NCBI RefSeq assembly: GCF_016595465.1
Contig: NZ_JAENIK010000002.1
Coordinates: forward strand, 1 to 64,000
Direction: 5' to 3'
Length of the DNA stretch: 64,000 nucleotides
Source: Luteolibacter yonseiensis
GTDB taxonomy: Bacteria > Verrucomicrobiota > Verrucomicrobiia > Verrucomicrobiales > Akkermansiaceae
Shown here: positions 1 through 10,090 of the stretch, one piece after another
Layout: each line of letters opens with the position of its first letter
How positions within the stretch are numbered: position 1 is the stretch's first letter
Translations under genes and position numbers: made by a program
The notes under the pieces: model-generated
Databases searched by the model: none
What the model saw: only the letters and a program-made list of their open reading frames with translations
Told to the model about the DNA's origin: nothing

Positions 1-190
1 CCGCGTCCTCCGCAACTCCGCGTTTCGATTGATTCAAAACAAAAACCACCCCTGATAGGTGATGGTGGAAATCGAAACCAAGGAGATCAAAAGGCTGTGA
101 ACAGGCCTGCGGAGAATAATACAAACCCGATATTCCTCCGCGTCTTTCTCCGCGACCTCCGCATCTCTGCGTTTCGATTGATCCAAACCC
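1..190. repeat. Two direct copies of a C/T-rich intergenic repeat
   Basis: Two stretches of about 40 bases (about 1-40 and 135-188) share the pattern 'ctccgcg...ctccgc...ctctgcg' followed by the common core tttcgattgat and 'ccaaa'. Between them lies a spacer with no convincing gene. Low-complexity repeats of this type, built on 'ctccgcgtc' units, are common between genes in Verrucomicrobiota and Planctomycetota. The first copy is cut by the window edge. No protein-coding role is supported: the frames that run across it are only repeat translations. Confidence 0.5.
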
Positions 191-193
191 CAT

Positions 194-895
194 TCACTCC
201 AGCGACTGCTTCAGCGCCTTCGCAAACCCGGGACCGGCGGCGGTTTCCTCGTGCTTGTAATAAACGAAGGCATCCGACCATTTCCCATCCTGCTCCCGGA
301 TGAACCGCGCCTGATCGCGGATGTCGCCCTCCCGGTAGTCGAGGCGGCGCGGCCGGAGGTAGCCGAAATCCGCCGTGGCGATCCGCGGGGTGGCGAGGTC
401 TTCCGATTCCGCGATGCAAAGCGCGGCATTGGCCTCCGCCAGCGTGTCGAACACCCCGTCGGTGAACCACGATTCATGCCGGAATTCGAACGCCGCCCGC
501 AGGCCCTTCGGCAGCGCCCGCACGAACTCCCCCAGTAAAACCGCATCCGCCTTGAACGTCTCCGGAAGCTGGAACAACACCGGCCCGAGCTTCCCGCCCA
601 ATCCCTTCACCGCGTCGTGGAATTCGTTCACCGTGTCGCCACAGCCACGCAGCTTGGCGAAATGGGTGACCCGCTGCGGAGCCTTGAGGCTGAACCGGAA
701 ATCCTCCGGCGTCTCGTCCCGCCAACGGCCAATGGTCTTCGCGCTCGGCATGCTGCGGAACGTGTAGTTCACCTCCGTGCTGCGGAACTCCGCCGCGTAG
801 AAAGCCAGCATCTTCGCCGGAGCCATCTTCTCCGGATAGAATTTGCCCTTCCATTCCGGATACTGAAATCCCGAGGTGGCGATGTATGGTTTCAT
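194..895 (-). CDS. DUF72 domain-containing protein
   Basis: A 233-residue protein of the DUF72 family (YecE-like TIM barrel). The N-terminal stretch MKPYIATSGFQYPEWKGKFY is typical (ATSGFxYxxW, then F/WYP), followed by F-R-S-T-E-V-N-Y-T-F-R and the central F-S-L-K-A-P-x-x-V-T-H signature. The second half carries FQLPETFKAD, the family's 'LFQLPP' region, and E-F-R-H-E-S-W, which matches the conserved ExRHxSW motif. The start at 895 is preferred over an upstream ATG at 928 because the family begins a few residues before the I-x-T-S-G-F strand. The biochemical role of DUF72 proteins is not settled; a nuclease or a sugar-barrel enzyme has been suggested, and I do not assign one. It stands alone, transcribed away from the low-GC island. 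Confidence 0.9.
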   Translation of the reverse strand: MKPYIATSGFQYPEWKGKFYPEKMAPAKMLAFYAAEFRSTEVNYTFRSMPSAKTIGRWRDETPEDFRFSLKAPQRVTHFAKLRGCGDTVNEFHDAVKGLGGKLGPVLFQLPETFKADAVLLGEFVRALPKGLRAAFEFRHESWFTDGVFDTLAEANAALCIAESEDLATPRIATADFGYLRPRRLDYREGDIRDQARFIREQDGKWSDAFVYYKHEETAAGPGFAKALKQSLE

Positions 896-1299
896 CTGGG
901 AAAGTAGGGGGGGCCTCAGTGGCTGCAACTTCTTTCGTCCTGCGGTGGTCAGCCGCGACCATTCTTAACGAAAATGTTACCATGCGAGGACTGCCCCCGC
1001 CGACTGACCCCTCGTCAGACGAATTCCGTTCGGCAAAGGCCAACGGGTAAGAGAGTTCGCCCACCTCCTGTCATCTGCCGCTGTGGACAGCCCTCTGTCA
1101 CCGCTGTCCGGCACGCGACCTCTGAAAACTCTGCGGAGAACGATTGGCGTGTCGCCATCAAGGCTCGGCTAACAACCCTCCAGTCCGAGATGGTCGAACT
1201 CAAAACCAGTCGGAAGCCATGATTCGGCGATATGAATTCTTGACCACTGACATCGTTTAAGATCAAATTTAGCAGGTCGTTTTTTAAAAATAATTACCA
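896..1299. other. Intergenic stretch at the left edge of the low-GC island
   Basis: About 400 bases between the DUF72 gene and the AT-rich nuclease-like gene. The first ~300 bases have the GC-rich composition of the host chromosome; from about 1215 onward the sequence becomes AT-rich, which marks the left boundary of the island. Short open frames on both strands here have no recognisable motif or ribosome-binding site and I do not call them. No terminator or RNA gene is evident. Confidence 0.45.
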
Positions 1300-2544
1300 A
1301 TGAATCGAGGAAACGATATTGAAAGTATTGTTCAGGATATCTGCAATCTACGGTTTTTTGCTGACTTCACGTATCGCAGTCCAAAATATAAAAAAGCTGA
1401 TGGTCAAGAGAAAGAAGCGGCTGATATTCTCGTAATACTTGATAGTAAGATTCTTGTGATTCAGATCAAGACCAAAAAGGTAAAAATGGAAGGTGGGGTA
1501 TTAGGTGAAATAGAAATGCGAAGAATCACCTCAACAATGGAAAAAGGCATTCGTCAGTTCAGAGCACTCGCCGAGGCGCTGCAAAGGCCGGATTTTAATA
1601 TATTGGTTAATTCCAGAGGTGTTAAAATTGAATTTAAAAGAGAATCGATCAAAGATATAATATTGTTGCTAATCATGGATCCATTTTGTGAAGATGGGGA
1701 CTTGGGGCAATTGTTTCGACCCTCGCGTACTTGTATGGTGGAGGAGGGTGCAGAAATTCCACTTCATATTTTTTCATTACATCAGTTTCACGTTCTTGCG
1801 TCGCTTGCGGATACTCTGCCCGACTTCCTGCAATTTCTTGAGGTATCATGGGCGCTTCATTCGCTCAAGTTGCTGAAACCATCGATTGATCCTGTGGACG
1901 AATGGAAAATGCAGACATTCGAAAAACAAATAATTTCCTCGGCGGTTAAATCTATGGAGCCACTCGGTATATTGGGCAGAGAAGAGGAGCATTCGAACTT
2001 GTTGATGTTGCTAGAAGAAAAAGAAAAAAATAGTTATCTAATAGATATTTTAATTGAAAATTTGAGTAATGGTGTGGGGAAAAACTGGAAAATTGATTCA
2101 CGGCTGGATAAAATTGCTAATTTAGTTGAGCCTCCTAATTCTCAAGCTGCTAACAATGCGCTAATTCCGCTGCTGGCTCGCTTAAAGCGAAGCTACCGAG
2201 TAGAGGTGATTAAGTGCTACCTTGAAAAGGTAGCGCGATGCAGGACGATGCCGAAGGAAAGTTCATTTGGCGGAGTAATATTTGAAGGATTTGAAGAAGG
2301 TTATCTTTTGTTCGCGAGCAGACGGGATTTCGAAGTAGTTCATATGGATATAATGGCAATAGGTTGGGAGTTTTGTCGGAAGAATAAATTGAAAAAGTCT
2401 ATCTGTATCTTTGGTTGCAAAGTTGATGAGTGCGATCAGCCCTTAGGCGTGCTGATGATCGAGTTTGAAAATGATTTAAACCTGCTGAATTTTGGTGATT
2501 TCGATCCTCAGTTATTTGATGCGCAAGAGTATCGCACTATTTGA
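1300..2544 (+). CDS. Hypothetical protein, PD-(D/E)XK nuclease-like N-terminus
   Basis: A 414-residue protein in markedly AT-rich DNA unlike the surrounding genome, which indicates horizontal acquisition. Residues about 38-62 read E-A-A-D-I-L-V-I-L-D-S-K-I-L-V-I-Q-I-K-T-K-K, a beta hairpin with Asp followed ten residues later by Q-x-K. This is the usual core of restriction-endonuclease-like (PD-(D/E)XK) folds with the E-x-K motif in its Q-x-K variant. The remaining ~350 residues are not recognised; they are charged, mostly helical by composition and have no transmembrane segment. The gene faces the HEPN operon convergently, with the tRNA-like RNA between them. A nuclease role in defence is inferred from the motif and neighbours; no closer family can be named. 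Confidence 0.7.
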   Translation: MNRGNDIESIVQDICNLRFFADFTYRSPKYKKADGQEKEAADILVILDSKILVIQIKTKKVKMEGGVLGEIEMRRITSTMEKGIRQFRALAEALQRPDFNILVNSRGVKIEFKRESIKDIILLLIMDPFCEDGDLGQLFRPSRTCMVEEGAEIPLHIFSLHQFHVLASLADTLPDFLQFLEVSWALHSLKLLKPSIDPVDEWKMQTFEKQIISSAVKSMEPLGILGREEEHSNLLMLLEEKEKNSYLIDILIENLSNGVGKNWKIDSRLDKIANLVEPPNSQAANNALIPLLARLKRSYRVEVIKCYLEKVARCRTMPKESSFGGVIFEGFEEGYLLFASRRDFEVVHMDIMAIGWEFCRKNKLKKSICIFGCKVDECDQPLGVLMIEFENDLNLLNFGDFDPQLFDAQEYRTI

Positions 2545-2760
2545 GAAAAATTCTGCTGTGGACAATTGATTTGGGTTGAGGACGCTGCGGACTTCGCCGC
2601 TCCTTGTTTCACCGAACAGATACCATGTGCGAAGTACTCCCTCCCGCCTGCCCCTCAGCAAGGCAGGGCTCAAAAGGCTTCACTGCCGCACGGAGGAGTC
2701 GAGAGCGACGATCAGGGCGCGCCTGATATCGTGGTTTAGTTGATATTCGATGCAAACGAA
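2545..2760. other. Spacer between convergent island genes
   Basis: Between the nuclease-like gene and the tRNA-like RNA. It contains a small inverted repeat at about 2711-2727 (atcagg ... cctgat) but no clear run of T on either side, so it is at best a weak terminator. No open frame is supported. The composition is mixed, with a GC-rich block in the middle (about 2580-2720) inside otherwise AT-rich DNA. Confidence 0.35.
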
Positions 2761-2863
2761 CGAACGTTAGGGAGTCGAACCCTACTCTGCGGCAATAATC
2801 AAGGAAGCAGCAGAAGCCTCTTCCCTGATTGTCGCCGCCGCTCTACCGATAAGCTAACGCCCG
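2761..2863 (-). ncRNA. tRNA-like RNA with an extended (about 19-bp) anticodon arm
   Basis: The minus strand folds as a canonical tRNA except at the anticodon. Seen directly: a 7-bp acceptor stem (2863-2857 with 2767-2761, two G-U pairs), U8 and A9 (2856, 2855), a 4-bp D stem with a GG-containing loop (2854-2840), a 4-base variable region (2788-2785), and a T arm TAGGG/CCCTA with loop TTCGACT (2784-2768). In place of a 5-bp anticodon stem there is a helix of 19 positions (2838-2820 with 2807-2789) with one C-A mismatch, which can extend further through a UUCU loop. No CCA is encoded, unlike the tRNA-Pro in this window. Its 5' end overlaps the last 10 bases of the HEPN gene. It has no usable anticodon loop, so it is unlikely to decode; a decoy, guide or processing signal is more likely. 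I do not recognise it as a named RNA family. Confidence 0.75.
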
Positions 2864-3630
2864 CTTACAACTGACTCGACGATACTCGCGGACTCACTTT
2901 CGTCGAGTCCAAACTCCATTAGTAGTTTCTGTCGCAGCGCGTTTCTGTATCTGGTTGGGTTCTTCTGATATCTCTTCAGTTCTCGGAATGGGCCACTCTT
3001 AGCGATTTCAACGAGAGTTGCATCTGGGGGGCGCGATTCGGAGCAAATTCTAGCTGCAATAGATTTTACTGCTCGAGTGAAGAGATCAAAGTCTCCGTAG
3101 TCAAGCTGATCGTATTCTTTTGGAGGCAGGTGCTCACTGTCGATATTCATCAGTGCTCGGAGCTTGCTCCTCTGATTCTTGAGCCGCTGGTCGTTCTCCT
3201 CGATATGTGAGAAACGATTTCGTATCAAACGATAGTATTCACATGTCTCGCGATCTTTTTCGCAATCTTTTCGAAAAATCAATTGAAGATTTGAAAGAAC
3301 ACGGTGAAAGAGTGATTCACCGTCCTTTTTTTTGGGCCATTCAGACGAAGCGCTGTGCTCCGTAAGGTAGGCATTCAAAAAATCTTCGAGTTGTGCATGA
3401 ACTGTCACGACAAACATTTGTGCAAGGCGATGAGATAACAGAGACTCATCTACATCGTGCAAAATCATGCCGTGGAGCTTGGCCGTACCTGACAGCCATT
3501 CACGCGGATCATTATTTTGCTGAAGCTCTTCGGATAAGAGGTCGACAGCGAGGGTAGCATAGCCACAAATCGCATCGATTTTTCCTAGGTTGCTCGTCAA
3601 GCGTCTATAGCAGGGGTATCGAAAGGCCAT
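2854..3630 (-). CDS. HEPN-motif protein (putative RNase, defence-like)
   Basis: A 258-residue, largely helical, soluble protein. Near residue 138 it has R-L-I-R-N-R-F-S-H, i.e. the R-N-x-x-x-H catalytic motif of HEPN ribonucleases, on a helix preceded by a long helical region (MFVVTVHAQLEDFLNAYLTE). This layout resembles the MAE_28990/MAE_18760-type HEPN-like proteins. HEPN RNases often cut tRNA anticodon loops or mRNA in toxin-antitoxin, abortive-infection and CRISPR systems. It is the second gene of a two-gene operon, 8 bases after the DUF4145-like gene. The codon use is AT-richer than the chromosome. Its stop codon lies inside the acceptor and linker region of the tRNA-like RNA. The HEPN assignment rests on the motif and helicity; the target is unknown. 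Confidence 0.65.
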   Translation of the reverse strand: MAFRYPCYRRLTSNLGKIDAICGYATLAVDLLSEELQQNNDPREWLSGTAKLHGMILHDVDESLLSHRLAQMFVVTVHAQLEDFLNAYLTEHSASSEWPKKKDGESLFHRVLSNLQLIFRKDCEKDRETCEYYRLIRNRFSHIEENDQRLKNQRSKLRALMNIDSEHLPPKEYDQLDYGDFDLFTRAVKSIAARICSESRPPDATLVEIAKSGPFRELKRYQKNPTRYRNALRQKLLMEFGLDESESASIVESVVSGR

Positions 3631-3638
3631 CTGTCGCG

Positions 3639-4577
3639 TTATTCGATGCTTGGCATGACCATCTTAAATAGGCGGCGGGCGTCAAAATGTTCGATAATTT
3701 GGTCGTGGCACGTTGAAAAAATTTCAGCATCGGGTCGGCCTGAGTGCATTGCTTCGCTCAAAGAGCTATAAACTTCACACAGAGTTGGAAATCTGTCTTT
3801 GAATGAGGTTGATAGAGTGGCTTTGTAGGCTTCTCCAAGCTCATCGCCTGTTGGCCGCAATGTATTTATCATTGCTTCGGCGACTTCGGGGACGGACTTC
3901 CAAAATTGCTCAACGAATACCCGCATTAGGAATATGCCTGCAAGGGTTTGGCCCGCGTGATTTGCGATAATCGCGTTTCTGAAGTTGGAAGAGTGTTGTT
4001 TGGGGATGAACGACGGCAATCCGATTGTTTCAAATGGATCGCGTCCGCATAACGTGAATTTATCGTTGTTTCTCCGAATTAGAAATCGCATCGGCTCCTT
4101 CTTGCAGTTTTGGCACTGGTAAGACACTGATAGCCACTGATCGGTCATCACAAGTTTTGAATTCTCGACAAAGGCTCCAACTGGATTGAATGGGCCTCTT
4201 TCGTCGCAATGATTACAGGTCGTTTTAATGGTTGGTAATAAATACTTTTGCGCGTCTTGATTATTCAGATGGAAAATTTCAGTCGCTACGCCAGCAAGTG
4301 CAGCAGCATTTGAAGGAAACCATCCACATTGCGGATATTGGTTTAATTCGGCCTGAAATTTACTTAGGGGCGGGGCTGATCCTCTCGCTCCACCACCGCC
4401 CATTAGCGGCCTGCTGGCAATTGCTTGTGCTCTTCTGTGATTTTCCGATGCGATGGAATCGAGGCATGAAAAATCTACCTTTACGGACTGATAAAGATGT
4501 TTCTCTGACAGGAGTATCTTCAACGATTCGGAGATAGCTTGCCCGACTCGTTGCATTGTTGACAGTTCTTTTGGCAT
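3639..4577 (-). CDS. Zinc-ribbon, DUF4145-like protein
   Basis: A 312-residue protein. Two C-x-x-C knuckles, T-C-N-H-C at about residue 119 and Y-Q-C-Q-N-C-K-K at about 154, suggest one zinc ribbon. The C-terminal part (A-G-I-F-L-M-R-V-F-V-E-Q-F-W, then L-S-E-A-M-H-S-G-R) resembles the helical DUF4145 domain, itself HEPN-like and frequent in defence operons and as a fusion to restriction enzymes. A strong ribosome-binding site AGGAG lies directly before the ATG and overlaps the TAA of the truncated thiC copy at 4587, so translation could couple to that fragment. It is first in the operon with the HEPN gene. A regulatory or antitoxin partner role is an inference from the pairing. An internal Gly-rich loop (MGGGGARGS) near residue 60 is odd. 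Confidence 0.6.
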   Translation of the reverse strand: MPKELSTMQRVGQAISESLKILLSEKHLYQSVKVDFSCLDSIASENHRRAQAIASRPLMGGGGARGSAPPLSKFQAELNQYPQCGWFPSNAAALAGVATEIFHLNNQDAQKYLLPTIKTTCNHCDERGPFNPVGAFVENSKLVMTDQWLSVSYQCQNCKKEPMRFLIRRNNDKFTLCGRDPFETIGLPSFIPKQHSSNFRNAIIANHAGQTLAGIFLMRVFVEQFWKSVPEVAEAMINTLRPTGDELGEAYKATLSTSFKDRFPTLCEVYSSLSEAMHSGRPDAEIFSTCHDQIIEHFDARRLFKMVMPSIE

Positions 4578-4586
4578 CGTGCTCCT

Positions 4587-4961
<375 letters not shown>

Positions 4962-5079
4962 TTAGGGAGACTTTCAGAAGTCAGTTAGAGAGGCAACAGG
5001 GAAGTGGGGATGCGGTCTGGGGCCGCGAGTGATGGGACTATGGAACTTATGCAGTGGGACCTATGGGCGACGGGGGCTA

Positions 5080-5649
5080 CTAATCTTTTCTCCGATACTC
5101 CAGCCTGGCCTTGGTCATGTTTTCGCGGAGGCCGCCTTTTTTGAGGAAGTCTTTTTCCAGACGTTTGATCTGCTGGTCGAGGAGGTAGCCGGCTTGGTGG
5201 ATGAGGCAGATGGCGATGTTTGCCAGAACTTCCGGCGGGCGGGTGTCCATGTAGGTCCTATAGGTCTCATAGGACTCATCTTTGGTTTTGCCCAGCTTGC
5301 GGACGTAAAGGGCTTCTCTGGAGTTTTTATCCCAGAGGGGGTGGTCGCGGACACGGAGGTAATCCTGGTAGTCGAGGAGCAGTTCCTCAAGACTCGCCCG
5401 AGCAACGTTGGTGAGCTTCAGCTCCATCTCGGTGGAGGTGGTGGAGGCCTTGCTGCCTTCGGCGATGTTCTGTTTGCCGGAGCGGGCGGACTGGACCATC
5501 TGGTCGATGGTGCGGTCTCCGCGGTTGAGGAATCTTTCACAGAAGCGGAAGGTGAAGTCGTAGATGACTTCGGATTTCCGGTAGGAGAGGAGCTCCTTGT
5601 AGTTGCCGCCAGGGGGGAGGAAGCCGGGGGGATCTTCGGGGGAGGGCAT
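5080..5649 (-). CDS. Four-helix-bundle (S23 IVP-like) suffix-domain protein
   Basis: A 189-residue protein of the S23/23S-rRNA-intervening-sequence four-helix-bundle superfamily, in the longer 'suffix domain' branch. Diagnostic segments are F-R-F-C-E-R-F-L, D-Q-M-V-Q-S-A-R-S-G-K-Q-N-I-A-E-G-S-K-A, M-E-L-K-L-T-N-V-A-R-A-S-L-E-E-L-L-L-D-Y and the tail L-I-H-Q-A-G-Y-L-L-D-Q-Q-I. The start at 5649 (MPSPEDPPGF...PPGGNY) is chosen because relatives begin shortly before P-P-x-G-x-Y; an ATG at 5715 would place a hairpin inside the coding region. The function of the family is unknown; members resemble Avd, the accessory protein of diversity-generating retroelements. Here it lies between two direct copies of the thiC 3' end, which suggests arrival by insertion at thiC. 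Confidence 0.85.
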   Translation of the reverse strand: MPSPEDPPGFLPPGGNYKELLSYRKSEVIYDFTFRFCERFLNRGDRTIDQMVQSARSGKQNIAEGSKASTTSTEMELKLTNVARASLEELLLDYQDYLRVRDHPLWDKNSREALYVRKLGKTKDESYETYRTYMDTRPPEVLANIAICLIHQAGYLLDQQIKRLEKDFLKKGGLRENMTKARLEYRRKD

Positions 5650-5670
5650 GGTCGTGCGACAGGACTGGTG

Positions 5671-5707
5671 AAAAATAGGTCCTATGGGACTTATAGGACC
5701 TATTTTT
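5671..5707 (-). terminator. Perfect hairpin after thiC
   Basis: Fifteen complementary bases on each side (aaaaataggtcctat / ataggacctattttt) around a 7-base loop, 22 bases past the thiC stop. With A and T runs at the two ends it can act as an intrinsic terminator in both directions. It also belongs to the CCTATAGG repeat family. Confidence 0.6.
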
Positions 5708-5728
5708 TCAGTCAAGCTGGCACTTTGA

Positions 5729-8092
<2,364 letters not shown>

Positions 8093-9031
8093 TCAGCGGA
8101 TGGCGCCGTTGAGTCCTTTTGGGAAAAAGAGTCCTTTTTCGGCGTTCACACCGCCGTAAACAATGTTCAGCACCTGGCGCGTGGTGCGGCTGAAGACGAT
8201 GGAGTTGCCGTCGGTCGGCACGAGGTTGGCCGCGCCATTGCGAACCAGCCGTTGATCGGAATTCACTCCCGAGGTGTTGTCGAGCGACTGGCGGACATCG
8301 GAAATTTTCCCGACCAGACCGCGGACCGCCTTGCCCTGGCCGTAGAGCAGGGTGCGGACCACCCCGGCATGGTAAGCCTCGACGCCGAGAATGCCGGCGG
8401 CCGCTTCCAGAATGCCCTTGTCCGTGAGGAGCGGGCTCGCGCCCTTGTAGGCGGTCACGCCGACGTCTTCGAAAATGAAGGCACCGATGAGGAAATTGAT
8501 CTCGTTTTCAAAGGGATCGAACGACTTGAGGCCGATCAGCTTGCCCAGCGCGTTGAAGCTGGATTTCAGATCGATCTGTGGCCGAGCCACGATTTCCGCG
8601 CCATTCGCGGCAAGCGCCTCGCGGATGAAGCTGACATGCTTGCTCTCGTCCACGGCGATCTCGTTCGCATATTCCTCGAACGCGGGGGTGGCGAATTTCA
8701 CCAGAGGCTTGTCCTTGACGAAAACCTTGCCGCCCGGTTCCCCGCCGCTGCCGTCCACCGAGATGCCGATGGCTTCGAGGCCCTTGCCGGTCGTGCCGCG
8801 CAGATAATATTCGGCTTCGAGGTATTCAAGATTGAGGGCGAAATTCAGCACCGCGACATCGAGGTTTTCCGGCAGCGGCTGCGCTTTCGCAGGAGAGGCG
8901 AGGGCGGCGAGGCCCGCGCTGCCCGCGGTGGCGAGTCCGATTTTACGGAGGAAATTCCGGCGGCCGCCAAGGCTGGCGCCGTGGCCGGAGGAGTTCTGCG
9001 CGAGTTCATCGATGAGGTTGGAAGATTGCAT
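8093..9031 (-). CDS. Ferritin-like domain protein, Tat-exported
   Basis: A 312-residue protein of the Ferritin_2 (PF13668-like) group, related to desiccation-associated proteins. The N-terminus has a twin-arginine motif [10 protein letters not shown] at residues 23-32, then a hydrophobic stretch ending A-S-P-A-K-A-Q, a plausible cleavage site near residue 51. The ferritin-like bundle follows: [15 protein letters not shown] with glutamates spaced to bind a di-metal site, then D-E-S-K-H-V (E/H ligands), and [10 protein letters not shown] and V-E-A-Y-H-A-G on later helices. Tat export suggests folding with cofactor before transport. A periplasmic metal-binding or oxidative-stress role is inferred from family; no substrate is known. 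It lies 121 bases downstream of two LysR genes on the same strand. Confidence 0.9.
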   Translation of the reverse strand: MQSSNLIDELAQNSSGHGASLGGRRNFLRKIGLATAGSAGLAALASPAKAQPLPENLDVAVLNFALNLEYLEAEYYLRGTTGKGLEAIGISVDGSGGEPGGKVFVKDKPLVKFATPAFEEYANEIAVDESKHVSFIREALAANGAEIVARPQIDLKSSFNALGKLIGLKSFDPFENEINFLIGAFIFEDVGVTAYKGASPLLTDKGILEAAAGILGVEAYHAGVVRTLLYGQGKAVRGLVGKISDVRQSLDNTSGVNSDQRLVRNGAANLVPTDGNSIVFSRTTRQVLNIVYGGVNAEKGLFFPKGLNGAIR

Positions 9032-9152
9032 GGTTTTATCGAGGTTGATGTTCGTCTTTAGCGACGGAAACGAGATAACCCCAGATCCGGGCGATGCCCA
9101 CCAACCGGAGGAACCAATTCGGAATAGGGGTATATCCCTTCCGTATTTTACC

Positions 9153-10082
9153 TCAAAGCGAGGCCAGCCGCTTCATGCCCAGCCTGCCGATGAGAGCGGC
9201 CATCGAGAGGACCTCCTTGGAATGCTCGTCACTCCGGCAATAGACGCCGAAGGTGAAGGCTTGTGGCAGGAGAAACTCGAACGTCCTCACATGGACCAAC
9301 CCGGCCCCGAGCTCACCAAGGCGGCTCATGGCGTCGCCGGGGCCCAGGAAGACTCCGAGCCCGGCGCCCGCCGCGGTGGCGGCATCCGTTTCCGAGGTGA
9401 ATGAAATGGCATTGGCAGGCTGCATGCCATAGGCGTGCTCGCACCAGAGCTTGAGATGGGAATCGAAACCCGTGACCACCCCCGCATCCGGCATGAGCAC
9501 GCTGGTCCGCAGGATTTCCGGGAAACTGAAATTGAGCGGATCGAAGGGATAGAAGTCCGGGTTCCAGGCGATGGTGATGCCGCGTTCATGGCGGATGACG
9601 GCTTCCTGGATGCCGCCGGTGAGACCGGCCCGGAGGAATCTTCCGGCGACGACCACGTCATACTGCGTCGCCTCCAGCGCTTCACCCCAGTTTTCCGAAG
9701 CATCGCAGAGCAGCGCGGTGATGCCGTCGGGAGGAGGGGATTGGGCGAGCTCCTCGCGCAGGAGGTTTCCGAACCACGAGCGGTCGATGCCGATCAGCAC
9801 CTCGCGGTCCATCCTCCGGCCGATGTTCCGCATGCCGTCGATGAAGGTGAGATAGGCGTCGCAGACTTCGTTTGACCGTGCGAGGAACTGGACGCCCGCG
9901 CTGGTGAGCCGGGTGCCGGCGCTGGACCGTTCCAACAACACCAGACCGACCTCCGACTCCAGCCGGGAAATCATCAGGCTCACCGCGGGCTGGGAGATTT
10001 TCCAACGCTTGCCCGTTTCCGTGAAGCTGCCTGTCAGCGCGAGATGACGGAAAACAAGGAGGCTTGAGAGGTCGATGTCCAT
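9153..10082 (-). CDS. LysR-family transcriptional regulator
   Basis: A 309-residue LysR-type regulator. The start at 10082 ([20 protein letters not shown]) directly opens the winged helix-turn-helix; [13 protein letters not shown] is the recognition helix and [14 protein letters not shown] the wing. The remainder is the periplasmic-binding-protein-like effector domain, less conserved than usual. It starts 8 bases after the stop of a second LysR-like gene, so the two are probably co-transcribed. The downstream ferritin-like gene on the same strand is a possible target or operon member. The ligand cannot be predicted. Confidence 0.88.
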   Translation of the reverse strand: MDIDLSSLLVFRHLALTGSFTETGKRWKISQPAVSLMISRLESEVGLVLLERSSAGTRLTSAGVQFLARSNEVCDAYLTFIDGMRNIGRRMDREVLIGIDRSWFGNLLREELAQSPPPDGITALLCDASENWGEALEATQYDVVVAGRFLRAGLTGGIQEAVIRHERGITIAWNPDFYPFDPLNFSFPEILRTSVLMPDAGVVTGFDSHLKLWCEHAYGMQPANAISFTSETDAATAAGAGLGVFLGPGDAMSRLGELGAGLVHVRTFEFLLPQAFTFGVYCRSDEHSKEVLSMAALIGRLGMKRLASL

Positions 10083-10090
10083 GCCCTTGA

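Larger units (their letters stand above)
5030..5707. repeat. Recurring CCTATAGG-type palindromic motif around the S23 gene
   Basis: Variants of 'gggac-t-tat-ggacctat(a/g)gg' occur at about 5034-5069, 5246-5282 (inside the S23-like gene, where it encodes Y-E-T-Y-R-T-Y-M) and 5671-5707. The last is a perfect 15-bp inverted repeat with a 7-base loop and A/T-rich ends. The recurrence inside and on both sides of one gene suggests a repeat that travels with, or expands at, this gene family. Confidence 0.55.

Noticed and set aside
2761-2863. A true tRNA gene interrupted by an intron
   Set aside because: Bacterial tRNA introns are self-splicing and far larger; the 40-base insertion forms one continuous helix with the anticodon stem.
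2761-2863. A tmRNA fragment, because of GGGTTCGACTCCC
   Set aside because: It has a normal D stem and no tag frame; the T-arm likeness is coincidental, and a complete tmRNA is at 50384.
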